This document shows positions 22,256 to 30,935 of a stretch of 37,072 nucleotides of DNA, piece by piece. The stretch comes from an uncultured Collinsella sp. (GTDB taxonomy: Bacteria; Actinomycetota; Coriobacteriia; Coriobacteriales; Coriobacteriaceae): NCBI GenBank assembly GCA_902489945.1, contig CABUBZ010000012.1, positions 1 through 37,072 on the forward strand, in the 5' to 3' direction. Numbering within the stretch: the stretch's first letter is position 1; each line of letters opens with the position of its first letter. Both the position numbers and the translations under genes were made by a program. Below the pieces are notes generated by a model, which had not been told where the DNA came from, ran no database searches, and saw only the letters and a program-made list of their open reading frames with translations.

Positions 22256-24979
22256 CTACTTCTTCTTTTTGCTTGGCATCGAGACTTTGATGCCTTGGGC
22301 GGACTTGGTCACACGAGAGCGCTTAGCTCCGGTACTCTTCTTTTTCTTGGGCTGGGCCTGGGCCACGCCCTCGAGTGCGCGGGCCTCGGCCTCGCGAGCG
22401 GTGCGATCTTCGCGGCGCTGCGCCATGTCGGCGGCGACGCGCTTGGCAAAACGTTCGGCCGTCGAGCCCGTCGAGCTCACCTTGCCGCCACCGCGACCCA
22501 GGCGGACGCGCACACCGCGGCCAAAACCAGTTGCGGCATGACGACGACGCGGATTGAGCGAATCCATCATCGTGGCGAGCTTAAAGAACACCGAGCAGGT
22601 AAAGACCACGATAACAGCCAAGATAACCATCTGGCCCATCGACAGGTTGGCAATAGACAGCAGCTCCGGGAATCCGATAACGCCCACCAGGATGCCGGCG
22701 ACTACAAACACAAAGAGCACCACACGTAAGGGCGTGAGAGGCTGCGAGATGCGCCAGATTAGGCTGACGCTCGCCGCGCACGACGTAAGCAGGCACATCG
22801 TAGACAGCGTGAGCTGGCTAAAGCCAAACACGCGCGCCACAAAGATATCGAGCGCCACAGCCAAAATGACCGCAATCGACGCCGGCAGTGCACGCTTGAG
22901 TACGTTGCTCAAAAACGCACCCTTCACACGAGCATTGTTGGGCTCCAGGCCCAACACAAAGCCCGGCGCGCCGATGCAGAAGAAGTTAATGAGCGTCATC
23001 TGGATGGGCTCGAAGGGGTACGGCGGCAGCGCGATACACAGCGCCGCCAGGCCCATCGAGAACAGCGTCTTGGTCAGGAACAGTGAGGCCGAACGCTGCA
23101 GGTTGTTGATGGAGCGACGGCCCTCGGCCACCACGGCGGGCATCGAGGCAAAATCGTTGTCGACGAGTACGATCTCGGCCACGTTGCGCGCGGCATCGGA
23201 GCCGGCCGCCATGGCGACGGAGCAGTCGGCCTCCTTGAGCGCCAGCACGTCGTTGACGCCGTCGCCCGTCATGGCCACGGTGTGCTCGCGGCGCTTGAGC
23301 GCCTGCACGAGCTCGCGCTTCTGCTGCGGGGTCACACGACCAAAGACATGGTAGCGGTCCACTGCGGCATCGAGCTTGGCCGGCGTATCGAGCGTCGTGG
23401 CGTCCACATAAGCGTCCGCCCCCGGCACGCCCACCACGCGCGCGATCGACGACACCGTACGTGGGTCGTCGCCGCTGATCACGTTGAGGGTCACGCCCTG
23501 CTCGTTAAAGTAGCCGATGGTCTCGGCCGCCGAGGTACGAATCTCGTCGCGGATGGTCACAAATCCCACGGGCTCGGCCTCGCCCACCATATCCCCATCG
23601 GGCGTAAAGCCGTCCACGCGCGCCACCACGAGCACGCGGCAGGTATCGGCAAGCTCGGCGACACGGTTCTCGACCTGGGCAAACGCACGATCAGAGAGCA
23701 CAAATTGCGCGGCGCCCATTACGTAGGAGCCCTGCGCAAAAGAAGCGCCGCTCCATTTTTTAGACGACGAGAATGGAATGACCGACAGCGGCTCGGACAC
23801 CTCGACCGGGCGATCGGCGTAATAGTTGAGCAGCGCCTGGCAGGTCTCGTTGGCATCGGCCGAAGTCGCACGTGCCACGTTAGCCAGCGCAAAATCGAGC
23901 ACTGTGGTATCGACGGGAACAGCCGCCTCGTCCGAGTCCACGCCAAAGCCAACACCCTCAACAGGCAGCGGATACGTGCCCTCGACCTCCATACGGCCCG
24001 ACGTGATGGTGCCCGTCTTGTCCAGGCACAGCACGTCAACGCGAGCGAGCGTCTCGATGCAGTAGAGCTGCTGTGCCAGCACCTTGCGGCGGGCCAGGCG
24101 CACCGTGGCGATGGCGAGCACCGACGAGGTCAGCAGCACCAGGCCTTGCGGGATCATGCCCAGCAGGGCACCCACCGTGGACAGCAGCGCCGACGTAGGC
24201 ACATGACCAGCCAACAGCTCGGAGAAGCACCACGAAAGCGCGCTATCGCCCGGGGTTCCCGCGGCATCCCACAGCTCGCTCACACTCGAGGCAAACAACG
24301 CCAAACCGAGCGGGATCATGATGATGCTCGCAAAGCGCACGATGGCGTTAAGCGCGTTCATGATCTCGGAATTGACCTTTTTGACGTATTTGGCCTCGTT
24401 ATTGATCTTAGCCACGTAGTTGTCGGCGCCGACATGGATCACGCGAGCGCGCAGCAGGCCCGAGTCGATAAAACTGCCGCTCATGAGCTCGGAACCGGGC
24501 TGCTTCTTAATAAGGTCGCTCTCGCCCGTCAGCAGGCTCTCGTTCACGAGCGCTTCGCCGGAAACCACCACGGCGTCAGCGGGAATCTGGTCGCCGCGCC
24601 CCAGGCGGATGATGTCGTCGAGCACGATCTGGTCCAAGTCGAGCTCCACCTCGGCACCGTCGCGCACCGCGATGGCCTTCTTAGAGGTCAGCAGCGTGAG
24701 CTTATCGACCATCTTCTTGGACCGCATGGATTGAATGACGCCAATAGCGGTATTGAGGAACACCACAAACAGGAACGTCAGGTTCTTAAACGAACCGGTC
24801 AAAATGACCAGGAACGCCAAGATCACGTTGATCAAATTGAACAGCGTGCAGAGGTTCTCGATGATGAGCTCTTTGACCGACTTGGTCTTGAGCTCCATGT
24901 TGCGGTCGATCTTACCGGCGGCGATGCGCTCCTCGACCTCGGCGGTTGAGAGTCCGCGCTCGATATCCGTTGCTGCCAT
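22256..24979 (-). CDS. cation-transporting P-type ATPase
   Basis: ATP-driven cation pump, about 907 aa. P-type marks: TGES in the actuator domain (residues 151-154), the phosphorylated Asp320 in CLDKTGTITSG, GDGVND at about 572 and a KTLFSMGLAAL helix after it. About ten membrane helices are likely. The helix before the DKTG site reads IPQGL where Ca2+ and Na+/K+ pumps have PEGL, and there are no N-terminal heavy-metal domains, so the ion is uncertain; Ca2+ or Mg2+ is possible. The last 90 residues are strongly basic. ATGs at 24979 and 24991 are both possible. Longer in-frame readings would run into the tRNA gene and are not real. Confidence 0.87.
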   Translation of the reverse strand: MAATDIERGLSTAEVEERIAAGKIDRNMELKTKSVKELIIENLCTLFNLINVILAFLVILTGSFKNLTFLFVVFLNTAIGVIQSMRSKKMVDKLTLLTSKKAIAVRDGAEVELDLDQIVLDDIIRLGRGDQIPADAVVVSGEALVNESLLTGESDLIKKQPGSELMSGSFIDSGLLRARVIHVGADNYVAKINNEAKYVKKVNSEIMNALNAIVRFASIIMIPLGLALFASSVSELWDAAGTPGDSALSWCFSELLAGHVPTSALLSTVGALLGMIPQGLVLLTSSVLAIATVRLARRKVLAQQLYCIETLARVDVLCLDKTGTITSGRMEVEGTYPLPVEGVGFGVDSDEAAVPVDTTVLDFALANVARATSADANETCQALLNYYADRPVEVSEPLSVIPFSSSKKWSGASFAQGSYVMGAAQFVLSDRAFAQVENRVAELADTCRVLVVARVDGFTPDGDMVGEAEPVGFVTIRDEIRTSAAETIGYFNEQGVTLNVISGDDPRTVSSIARVVGVPGADAYVDATTLDTPAKLDAAVDRYHVFGRVTPQQKRELVQALKRREHTVAMTGDGVNDVLALKEADCSVAMAAGSDAARNVAEIVLVDNDFASMPAVVAEGRRSINNLQRSASLFLTKTLFSMGLAALCIALPPYPFEPIQMTLINFFCIGAPGFVLGLEPNNARVKGAFLSNVLKRALPASIAVILAVALDIFVARVFGFSQLTLSTMCLLTSCAASVSLIWRISQPLTPLRVVLFVFVVAGILVGVIGFPELLSIANLSMGQMVILAVIVVFTCSVFFKLATMMDSLNPRRRHAATGFGRGVRVRLGRGGGKVSSTGSTAERFAKRVAADMAQRREDRTAREAEARALEGVAQAQPKKKKSTGAKRSRVTKSAQGIKVSMPSKKKK

Positions 24980-25007
24980 ACCACGTCCCATCACGTCGCG
25001 TCGGTAT

Positions 25008-25043
25008 AAGAAAACCGCCCGGACCATGCGAGGTTCGGACGGT
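25008..25043 (-). terminator. intrinsic terminator of tRNA-Arg(CCG)
   Basis: A 12-base-pair stem with one mismatch and one G-U (25014-25025 with 25032-25043), followed on the minus strand by TTTTCTT. It lies just downstream of the tRNA and just before the ATPase start. Confidence 0.7.
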
Positions 25044-25054
25044 CTTACGTTCGA

Positions 25055-25131
25055 TGGTGCCCCATGTTGGATTCGAACCAACGGCCTTCTGCTCCGGAGG
25101 CAGACGCTCTAATCCCCTGAGCTAATAGGGC
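25055..25131 (-). tRNA. tRNA-Arg, anticodon CCG
   Basis: A 77-base gene including an encoded 3' CCA. The acceptor stem pairs GCCCTAT with ATGGGGC (one G-U), position 8 is T, the T-arm has GGTTCGAATCC, and the anticodon loop CTCCGGA sits on a TCTGC/GCAGA stem giving anticodon CCG for CGG codons. Transcribed toward the ATPase gene from a near-consensus promoter. Confidence 0.95.
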
Positions 25132-25142
25132 CAACGTTTGGC

Positions 25143-25172
25143 ATTATACCCAAGTGCACCACGAGCTGTCAA
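25143..25172 (-). promoter_or_regulatory. consensus promoter of tRNA-Arg(CCG)
   Basis: On the minus strand TTGACA (25167-25172) and TATAAT (25143-25148), both perfect, are 18 bases apart. Transcription would start about five bases before the tRNA. Confidence 0.85.
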
Positions 25173-25225
25173 AATAAAAGAAAAAGCTTTGCAATTACGT
25201 GGGAGACGCGGCGCAACGGCCCGCT

Positions 25226-25254
25226 TTAGAAGGCAAAAGCGAGTCAGATAGTAT
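25226..25254 (+). promoter_or_regulatory. candidate promoter of the aro operon
   Basis: TAGTAT (25249-25254), overlapping TATAAA at 25252-25257, with a weak TTAGAA (25226-25231) 17 bases upstream. A start near 25262 would place the leader ATG at 25263 at the very 5' end of the mRNA. The -35 is poor, so the call rests on the AT-rich -10 and on need: no plus-strand gene lies upstream. Confidence 0.4.
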
Positions 25255-25262
25255 AAACTCTC

Positions 25263-25325
25263 ATGCACCATATATACACGGCTCGCGATGCGGGCCGTTT
25301 TTGCAAGGATTATCCATCGAGGTGA
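25263..25325 (+). CDS. possible 20-residue leader peptide before aroF
   Basis: A short ORF runs from ATG at 25263 to TGA at 25323, with Tyr codons at positions 5 and 17 and one Phe codon at 13. It spans the whole terminator hairpin, and its stop codon overlaps the aroF ribosome site GAGAGG (25324-25329). It has no ribosome site of its own but may be leaderless if transcription starts near 25262. Tyr and Phe are not clearly enriched, so it could be chance. Confidence 0.3.
   Translation: MHHIYTARDAGRFCKDYPSR
25278..25302 (+). terminator. plus-strand terminator or attenuator hairpin in the aro leader
   Basis: A nine-base-pair stem with one G-U (25278-25286 with 25290-25298), a three-base loop and T5 at 25298-25302. 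No plus-strand gene precedes it, so the only plausible target is the aro operon transcript itself. Its right arm GCGGGCCGT is also a perfect complement of ACGGCCCGC at 25216-25224. Confidence 0.6.
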
Positions 25326-25335
25326 GAGGCACACC

Positions 25336-26358
25336 ATGATTGCAATTTTAAAGCAGAGCGCCAGCGACGAGGCCGTCGGCCATATCGTCAGCTGGATTGA
25401 GAAAAAGGGCCTGAAGACCGATGTCTCGCGCGGCGAGAACGAGACGATCATCGGCCTGGTGGGCGATACGACCAAGATCGACCCGTTCCTGCTCGAGTCC
25501 ATGGATGTCGTCGAGCGTGTGCAGCGCGTCTCCGAGCCGTTCAAGCGCGCCAACCGCAAGTTCCACCCCGAGGACTCCGTCATCGACTGCGGCCACGGCG
25601 TCAAGATCGGCGGCGACCAGTTCCAGGTCATCGCCGGTCCCTGCTCCGTCGAGGGCGAGAACCTCATCCGCATCGCACGTCGCGTAAAGGCCGCCGGCGC
25701 CACGATGCTGCGCGGCGGTGCCTACAAGCCCCGCACCTCCCCCTACGCCTACCAGGGCATGGGCCCTGCCGGCCTCGACCTGCTGTGCGAGGCGTCTGCC
25801 GAGCTCGACATGCCGATCGTCACAGAGATCATGGACCCACGCGACGTGCAGGTCTTCCTGGACAAGAAGATCGACGTCATGCAGATCGGCGCCCGCAACG
25901 CCCAGAACTTCCCTCTGCTCAAAGAGGTCGGCAAGACCAAGACTCCGGTCTTGCTTAAGCGCGGCATGTCCGGCACGATCGATGAGCTGCTCATGGCCGC
26001 CGAGTACATCATGAGCGAGGGCAACGACAACGTCATCCTGTGCGAGCGCGGCATCCGCACCTTCGAGACCCGCACCCGCAATACCTTCGACCTCAACGCC
26101 GTGCCGGTGCTGCACCACCTGTCGCACCTGCCCGTCGTCGCCGACCCCAGCCACGCCACCGGCTACACCCGCTACGTTGAGCCCATGGCGCTCGCCGCGA
26201 CCGCCTGTGGTGCCAACGGCCTGGAGATCGAGGTCCACGACGAGCCGAGCCGCGCCTGGTCCGACGGCGCCCAGGCCCTCACCCCCGATCAGTTCGACGA
26301 CACCATGCGCCGCATCCGAGCCATCCGCGAGGTTGTCTGCCAAGAGACCATGGAGTAG
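25336..26358 (+). CDS. aroF: 3-deoxy-7-phosphoheptulonate (DAHP) synthase
   Basis: Condenses phosphoenolpyruvate and erythrose-4-phosphate, the first step of the shikimate pathway. The 340-aa protein is the type I-beta form with an N-terminal ferredoxin-like regulatory domain (about 1-66), as in Thermotoga, then a TIM barrel with GPCSVEGENLIRIARR (from 101), GGAYKPRTSPYAYQG, LLKRGMSGTIDELL and VVADPSHATG. That N-terminal domain often carries Tyr/Phe feedback control; this is inference here. The ATG has GAGAGG six bases upstream. First gene of the operon; tyrA follows by three bases. Confidence 0.96.
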   Translation: MIAILKQSASDEAVGHIVSWIEKKGLKTDVSRGENETIIGLVGDTTKIDPFLLESMDVVERVQRVSEPFKRANRKFHPEDSVIDCGHGVKIGGDQFQVIAGPCSVEGENLIRIARRVKAAGATMLRGGAYKPRTSPYAYQGMGPAGLDLLCEASAELDMPIVTEIMDPRDVQVFLDKKIDVMQIGARNAQNFPLLKEVGKTKTPVLLKRGMSGTIDELLMAAEYIMSEGNDNVILCERGIRTFETRTRNTFDLNAVPVLHHLSHLPVVADPSHATGYTRYVEPMALAATACGANGLEIEVHDEPSRAWSDGAQALTPDQFDDTMRRIRAIREVVCQETME

Positions 26359-26361
26359 CCC

Positions 26362-27276
26362 ATGGGTACGGCGAGAAACGCGCGCGTTAACCAGGGCGGC
26401 CCCAAGTGTGCCGGCATCGTCGGCCTTGGCCTCATCGGCGGCAGTTTTGCCCGCGGCTATGCGCAGGCGGGCGTCCGAGTGCTGGCCTGGGACCCCGATG
26501 ACGATGTCATGACGGCTGCCAGCATGGGCACTGTCGCCGGAGAGCTCAACGACAAGACACTCGGCGAATGCGACATCATCGTCCTTGCCTGCTATCCCGA
26601 GGCATGCATCGAGTGGCTCGAGGCGCACGCCCAGGCGCTCGCCGACGCCACCGACACCGAGGCCATCATGGGCCCCGTGGTGATCGACACGGTGGGCGTC
26701 AAGGGCATCGTGTGCGAGCGCGCCTTTGAGCTTGCCCGCGAGCACGGCTTTTACTTTGTGGGCGCGCACCCCATGGCGGGCACGCAGTACTCGGGCTATG
26801 CGCACTCCCGCGCCGACCTGTTCCAGGGCGCGCCACTCGTGCTCGTGCCGCCCGCGGTGGACGATGCGCTCAAACTGGAGCTTTTGGGCCAGGTGCGCGA
26901 GATGGTGCGCCCCTTGGGCTTTGGCAAGTTCAGCGTGACCAGCGCCGCCGAGCACGACCGCGTCATCGCCTTCACGAGCCAGCTCGCACACGTCGTCTCA
27001 AACGCCTACGTCAAAAGCCCGACCGCCCAGGTTCACCACGGGTTTTCGGCCGGTAGCTACCGCGACCTTACCCGCGTGGCGCACCTCAACCCCCAGATGT
27101 GGTCGGAACTCATGATCGACGACGCCGACGCGCTCGCCTTCGAGATTGACCATCTGATCGAGGCACTCGGAGCCTACAGCCGAGCGCTCAAAGACCACGA
27201 CCAGCGCTATCTGGAGAACCTCCTTGCCGAGGGCGACCGTATCAAGCGCGCGCTCGACGACGAGGCCTCCCACTAA
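26362..27276 (+). CDS. tyrA: prephenate dehydrogenase
   Basis: Oxidatively decarboxylates prephenate to 4-hydroxyphenylpyruvate for tyrosine. The 304-aa protein has the Rossmann motif GIVGLGLIGGSFARG (21-27), GAHPMAGTQYSGY with His136, and the helical segment TSQLAHVVSNAY. The Asp after the second strand (AWDPDD) suggests NAD rather than NADP. It has neither a fused chorismate mutase nor a C-terminal ACT domain. The ATG lies three bases after aroF's stop with GGAG overlapping it, so the two are coupled. Confidence 0.95.
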   Translation: MGTARNARVNQGGPKCAGIVGLGLIGGSFARGYAQAGVRVLAWDPDDDVMTAASMGTVAGELNDKTLGECDIIVLACYPEACIEWLEAHAQALADATDTEAIMGPVVIDTVGVKGIVCERAFELAREHGFYFVGAHPMAGTQYSGYAHSRADLFQGAPLVLVPPAVDDALKLELLGQVREMVRPLGFGKFSVTSAAEHDRVIAFTSQLAHVVSNAYVKSPTAQVHHGFSAGSYRDLTRVAHLNPQMWSELMIDDADALAFEIDHLIEALGAYSRALKDHDQRYLENLLAEGDRIKRALDDEASH

Positions 27277-27312
27277 ACCACCTATCACGCCAGGTCGAAA
27301 GGACCGAAGCTT

Positions 27313-28419
27313 ATGGCGATTACCATCGATATCGACACTGCACGCCCCTACCAGGTGCATGTTGGCACGTTTTTGCTGGAGCAGGCGGGACCGCTCGTGC
27401 GCGCCACTGCTGGCGGCACCAAGGCCGTCATCGTGACGGACACCAACGTGGGCCCGCTCTACCAGATGCCCGTTAAGCAGAGCCTGGAGGCGTCAGGCTA
27501 CGAGGTGAGCATCTGCACCTTCGAGGCCGGCGAGGCCCATAAGCGCGCCGAAACCTATGTTGCAATTTTGGAGTTTGTGGCCGAGCACGAGCTTTCGCGC
27601 TCCGACGTGATCGTGGCACTCGGCGGCGGCGTCGTGGGCGACGTGGCGGGCTTTGTGGCCGCTACCTACATGCGCGGCTGCAAGTTTGTGCAGATCCCGA
27701 CGAGCCTGCTCGCCATGGTGGATTCGTCGGTGGGCGGCAAGACCGCCATCGACTTGGCTGCAGGCAAGAACTTGGCCGGCGCCTTTTGGCAGCCGAGCGT
27801 GGTTATCGCCGACGTGGGGTGCCTGGCCACCCTCACGCCCGAGCAGTTCGCCGACGGCTGCGGCGAGGTTGTCAAACACGCCGTGATCGCCGACCCGGAG
27901 CTTTTCGCCGAGCTGGAGAAGACCCCGCTCACGCTGGAGCTGCTCAACCGCGATGTGGCCCGCGTAGCGCTCATCATCGCCCGTAATATCGACATCAAGC
28001 GCGCCGTGGTCGTCGCCGACGAGCGCGAAACCAACCAGCGCAAGCTCCTCAACTTTGGACACAGCGCCGGACACGCCGTCGAGGCCTGCGAGCACTTTGA
28101 GCTCGGACACGGCAACTGCGTGTCGATCGGCATGGGCATCATCACGCGCGCCGCGGCCCTGCACGGCGTCTGCGATGCTGCACTGCCCGGTCGTATTGAG
28201 GAACTCTGCGCCCGCCATGGCCTCAAGACCCGCTGCGACCTCGATGTCGATGCCGTCTTTGCCGAGGCGCTCCACGACAAGAAGCGCGCGGGCGACACCA
28301 TCGATCTGGTGATTCCGCACGGCATTGGCCGCTGCAGCATCGACCGCACGCCGCTTTCCACTTTCCACGAACTCATTGCCGAAGGCCTCGGCCAGAAGGG
28401 AGACGCATCCGCATGCTAG
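27313..28419 (+). CDS. aroB: 3-dehydroquinate synthase
   Basis: Cyclises DAHP to 3-dehydroquinate using NAD and a divalent metal, step two of the pathway. Family marks in the 368-aa sequence: AGEAHKRAETYV, ALGGGVVGDVAGFVAATYMRG (from about 102), PTSLLAMVDSSVGGKTAID and the metal-site LNFGHSAGHAVEA. AAGGA stands nine bases before the ATG. The end overlaps aroA by seven bases. Confidence 0.97.
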   Translation: MAITIDIDTARPYQVHVGTFLLEQAGPLVRATAGGTKAVIVTDTNVGPLYQMPVKQSLEASGYEVSICTFEAGEAHKRAETYVAILEFVAEHELSRSDVIVALGGGVVGDVAGFVAATYMRGCKFVQIPTSLLAMVDSSVGGKTAIDLAAGKNLAGAFWQPSVVIADVGCLATLTPEQFADGCGEVVKHAVIADPELFAELEKTPLTLELLNRDVARVALIIARNIDIKRAVVVADERETNQRKLLNFGHSAGHAVEACEHFELGHGNCVSIGMGIITRAAALHGVCDAALPGRIEELCARHGLKTRCDLDVDAVFAEALHDKKRAGDTIDLVIPHGIGRCSIDRTPLSTFHELIAEGLGQKGDASAC

Positions 28420-29732
28420 CCCGCATCACCCCGTCCCCGCTCAAGGGCACCGTTCCTGCCATCGCGTCCAAGTCGATGGCGCACCGCCTGATCATCTGCG
28501 CCGCGCTTGCCAACGGCGAGACACACGTCACCTGCAACACCACCTGCGCCGACATCGAGGCTACGGTGCGTTGCCTTACGGCCCTGGGCGCTCGCATCGA
28601 GACCGTCGAGGACGGCTTCCAGGTCCACCCCACCATGAAGAGTATTGAGTTTGGCCTGCTCAAGGCCCTTGCCGGCGGCACGCTTGACTGCGGCGAAAGC
28701 GGCTCCACGCTCCGCTTTATGTTGCCCGTCGCCTGCGCGCTGGGCGCAGAAGCAACTTTTGTGGGTCAGGGACGCTTGGGCGCCCGCCCGCTGTCCCCAC
28801 TCTCGGACGAGATTATCGCCGCCGGCTGCGACCTACAGGGTCTGGGCGGTTTTCCGCTCAAGACGAGCGGCCGCATGCGCCCGGGCACCTTTGTGCTTCC
28901 GGGCAACGTGAGCTCGCAGTATATCTCCGGCCTGCTGCTGGCGGCCCCGCTACTGGCCCAGCCCTCCTGTGTGCAAGTGACCGGCCTCATCGAGAGCCGC
29001 CCCTATATCAACCTGACCATCCAGGCCATGAAGGCCTTTGGTGTCGAGGTCAACGTCGAGCGTATTCCGGCCAAGGACGGCCAGCCCGAGGTCACGAACT
29101 TCCGCGTAAACAGTGGATCGTACCGTACGCCCGGCAGCGTAGCCGTCGAGGGAGACTGGTCCAACGCCGCCTTTTGGCTGTGCGCCGGCGCCATCGGCAC
29201 CGACCCCATCACCGTCGAGGGCGTGTCGCTGAGCTCCGCACAGGGCGACCGCAACGTGCTCGCCGCGCTTTCGCGCTTTGGCGCCCGCATCGTGCGCTCC
29301 ACGAACGCCGCCACTGTGCAGTCCGACAAGCTCGCCGGCTTTGAGATGAGCGCCCACGACATTCCGGACCTGGTGCCCGTCATCTCGGCCGTGGCATCGC
29401 TGGCTCAGGGCCGCACGTTCATCCGTGACTGCGCACGCCTGCGCATCAAGGAATCTGACCGTCTGGTCACCACCACCCGCGAGCTCACCGCGCTGGGAGC
29501 GCAGGTGCGCATCGCCGGTGACGACCTCATCATCAAGGGTGTCGATGCCTTCACCGGAGGCGAGGTCGATTCGCACAACGACCACCGCATCGCCATGATG
29601 GCCGCCATCGCTGCGAGCCGCGCCACCGGCGAGGTCGTGATCCACGGCGCCGAGGCCGTCAACAAGTCCTATCCCGATTTCTTCGACCACTACCGCCTAC
29701 TGGGCGGCAAGGTCACGCTCGAGGAGGAATAG
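28413..29732 (+). CDS. aroA: 3-phosphoshikimate 1-carboxyvinyltransferase (EPSP synthase)
   Basis: Adds the enolpyruvyl group of PEP to shikimate-3-phosphate, step six. The 439-aa protein has SKSMAHRLIICAAL with Lys20 at the start, LDCGESGSTLRFMLP (92-105), GRLGARPLSPL, LPGNVSSQYISGLLLAAPLL, RIKESDRLVTT and the late SHNDHRIAMM. Two inverse alpha/beta domains are expected. AAGGGAG precedes the ATG, inside the end of aroB. One base separates it from aroC. Confidence 0.97.
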   Translation: MLARITPSPLKGTVPAIASKSMAHRLIICAALANGETHVTCNTTCADIEATVRCLTALGARIETVEDGFQVHPTMKSIEFGLLKALAGGTLDCGESGSTLRFMLPVACALGAEATFVGQGRLGARPLSPLSDEIIAAGCDLQGLGGFPLKTSGRMRPGTFVLPGNVSSQYISGLLLAAPLLAQPSCVQVTGLIESRPYINLTIQAMKAFGVEVNVERIPAKDGQPEVTNFRVNSGSYRTPGSVAVEGDWSNAAFWLCAGAIGTDPITVEGVSLSSAQGDRNVLAALSRFGARIVRSTNAATVQSDKLAGFEMSAHDIPDLVPVISAVASLAQGRTFIRDCARLRIKESDRLVTTTRELTALGAQVRIAGDDLIIKGVDAFTGGEVDSHNDHRIAMMAAIAASRATGEVVIHGAEAVNKSYPDFFDHYRLLGGKVTLEEE

Positions 29733-29733
29733 C

Positions 29734-30831
29734 ATGTCCTCGACCTTTGGCAACGTCTTGCACTTAAGCATCTTCGGCCAGTCGCACTCTCCCGCTATCG
29801 GCTGCTCGCTCGATGGCATCCCGGCGGGCATCGCCGTGGACCAGGAGAAGCTGCAGGCCTTCCTCGACCGTCGCGCCCCCGGTCGCGACGAGACCGCGAC
29901 CAAACGCCGCGAGGCCGACGCCGCCCACATCATCGCCGGTGTTGTCGATGGACATACCACCGGCGCGCCCATCGCCGCGATTATCGAGAACACCAACACG
30001 CGCTCCAATGATTACTCCGAGCTGCGCCGCAAGCCCCGTCCCGGACATGCGGACTTCCCTGCGCGCGTGAAGTATCACAACATGCACGATGTCGCTGGTG
30101 GCGGGCATTTTTCCGGCCGCCTAACGGCCCCCTTATGCATCGCCGGCGGCATTGCGCTGCAGGCACTTGAGGCCCGCGGCATTCAGGTCATGGCGCACGT
30201 CGCGCAGATCGGCGGCATCTCCGACCTGCCTATGGACGATATGGTCTATCGCGAGGCCGACCGCAAGGCAATCCTTACGAACGATCTGCCGTGCATTGAC
30301 GCCACCGCAGCCGGTCGCATGCGCGAGGAGATCCTAGCCGCGCGCGACGAACTCGACAGCATCGGCGGCATCGTGGAGTGCGGCATCTACGGGCTTCCCG
30401 CGGGCATCGGCGACCCCATGTTCGACGGCATCGAGAACCGCATCGCGCAAATCGCGTTTGGCATTCCCGCCGTAAAGGGCGTGGAGTTTGGCATGGGCTT
30501 TGCCGTGGCCGCCATGCGCGGCAGCGAAAACAACGATCCGTATCGCATCGATGCAGAGTCGGGCGAGATCGAGGTTGAATCCAACAACGCCGGCGGCATC
30601 CTGGGCGGTATTTCGACCGGCGCGCCCGTCATGTGGCGGATGGCCGTAAAGCCGACGCCCTCAATTGGCCGCGAGCAGCAGACCGTAGACATGGACGTCA
30701 TGGAAAATGCCGAACTCTCGGTGCACGGCCGTCACGATCCCTGTATCGTCCCCCGAGCTGTCCCCGTAGCTGAAGCAGCAGCTGCCCTCGCGATTTGGGA
30801 CGCCCTCCTTGAGGGCGCAGGCCAGCTTTAG
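29734..30831 (+). CDS. aroC: chorismate synthase
   Basis: FMN-dependent trans-elimination of phosphate from EPSP to give chorismate, step seven. The 365-aa sequence shows FGQSHSPAIGCSLDGIPAG with His18, RRAPGRDETATKRREAD, and YHNMHDVAGGGHFSGRLTA with His118. The GGGHFSGR form replaces the GGRSSAR version common in other phyla. GGAGG lies before the ATG inside aroA. After its stop the operon has a 169-base gap filled by an inverted repeat pair. Confidence 0.96.
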   Translation: MSSTFGNVLHLSIFGQSHSPAIGCSLDGIPAGIAVDQEKLQAFLDRRAPGRDETATKRREADAAHIIAGVVDGHTTGAPIAAIIENTNTRSNDYSELRRKPRPGHADFPARVKYHNMHDVAGGGHFSGRLTAPLCIAGGIALQALEARGIQVMAHVAQIGGISDLPMDDMVYREADRKAILTNDLPCIDATAAGRMREEILAARDELDSIGGIVECGIYGLPAGIGDPMFDGIENRIAQIAFGIPAVKGVEFGMGFAVAAMRGSENNDPYRIDAESGEIEVESNNAGGILGGISTGAPVMWRMAVKPTPSIGREQQTVDMDVMENAELSVHGRHDPCIVPRAVPVAEAAAALAIWDALLEGAGQL

Positions 30832-30845
30832 TCCACCCACCCCAA

Positions 30846-30882
30846 GGGTAGTTAATTTGGGACGGGGCTATTTTAGCTACCC
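30846..30882. repeat. GTAG/CTAC-bounded palindromic repeat, left unit of an inverted pair
   Basis: A 37-base unit GGGTAGTTAA...TTAGCTACCC whose ends pair with each other over ten bases (one G-U), around a core TTTGGGACGGGGCTATT. It is the reverse complement of 30936-30972 at 36 of 37 positions. Confidence 0.85.
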
Positions 30883-30935
30883 CCATATGCCAGTTGATAT
30901 TTGCCCTGGCACCCATCGATTCGTCGACAGTCAAA

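Noticed and set aside
22245..22262. GTAGCTAC near the ATPase stop as a further copy of the aro palindrome
   Set aside because: Only the eight-base palindrome matches; the core and the other end of the unit are absent.
23282..24949. A 555-codon open frame on the plus strand opposite the P-type ATPase
   Set aside because: It mirrors the ATPase codon pattern, is His/Arg-rich and has no family motif.
24980..25081. N-terminal extension of the P-type ATPase reading back into the tRNA-Arg gene
   Set aside because: The added residues are translated tRNA and terminator sequence; the true start is one of the ATGs at 24979 or 24991.
25132..25335. Possible T-box or known riboswitch before aroF
   Set aside because: No T-box consensus or recognisable aptamer core is seen; only the simple hairpin and short ORF are supported.
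25348..26991. A 547-codon open frame on the minus strand across aroF and tyrA
   Set aside because: It is antisense to two genes with clear family motifs, its product is a repetitive mix of Gly, Ala, Val, His and Asp without a recognisable domain, and it has no ribosome site. Long antisense frames are expected in GC-rich coding DNA.
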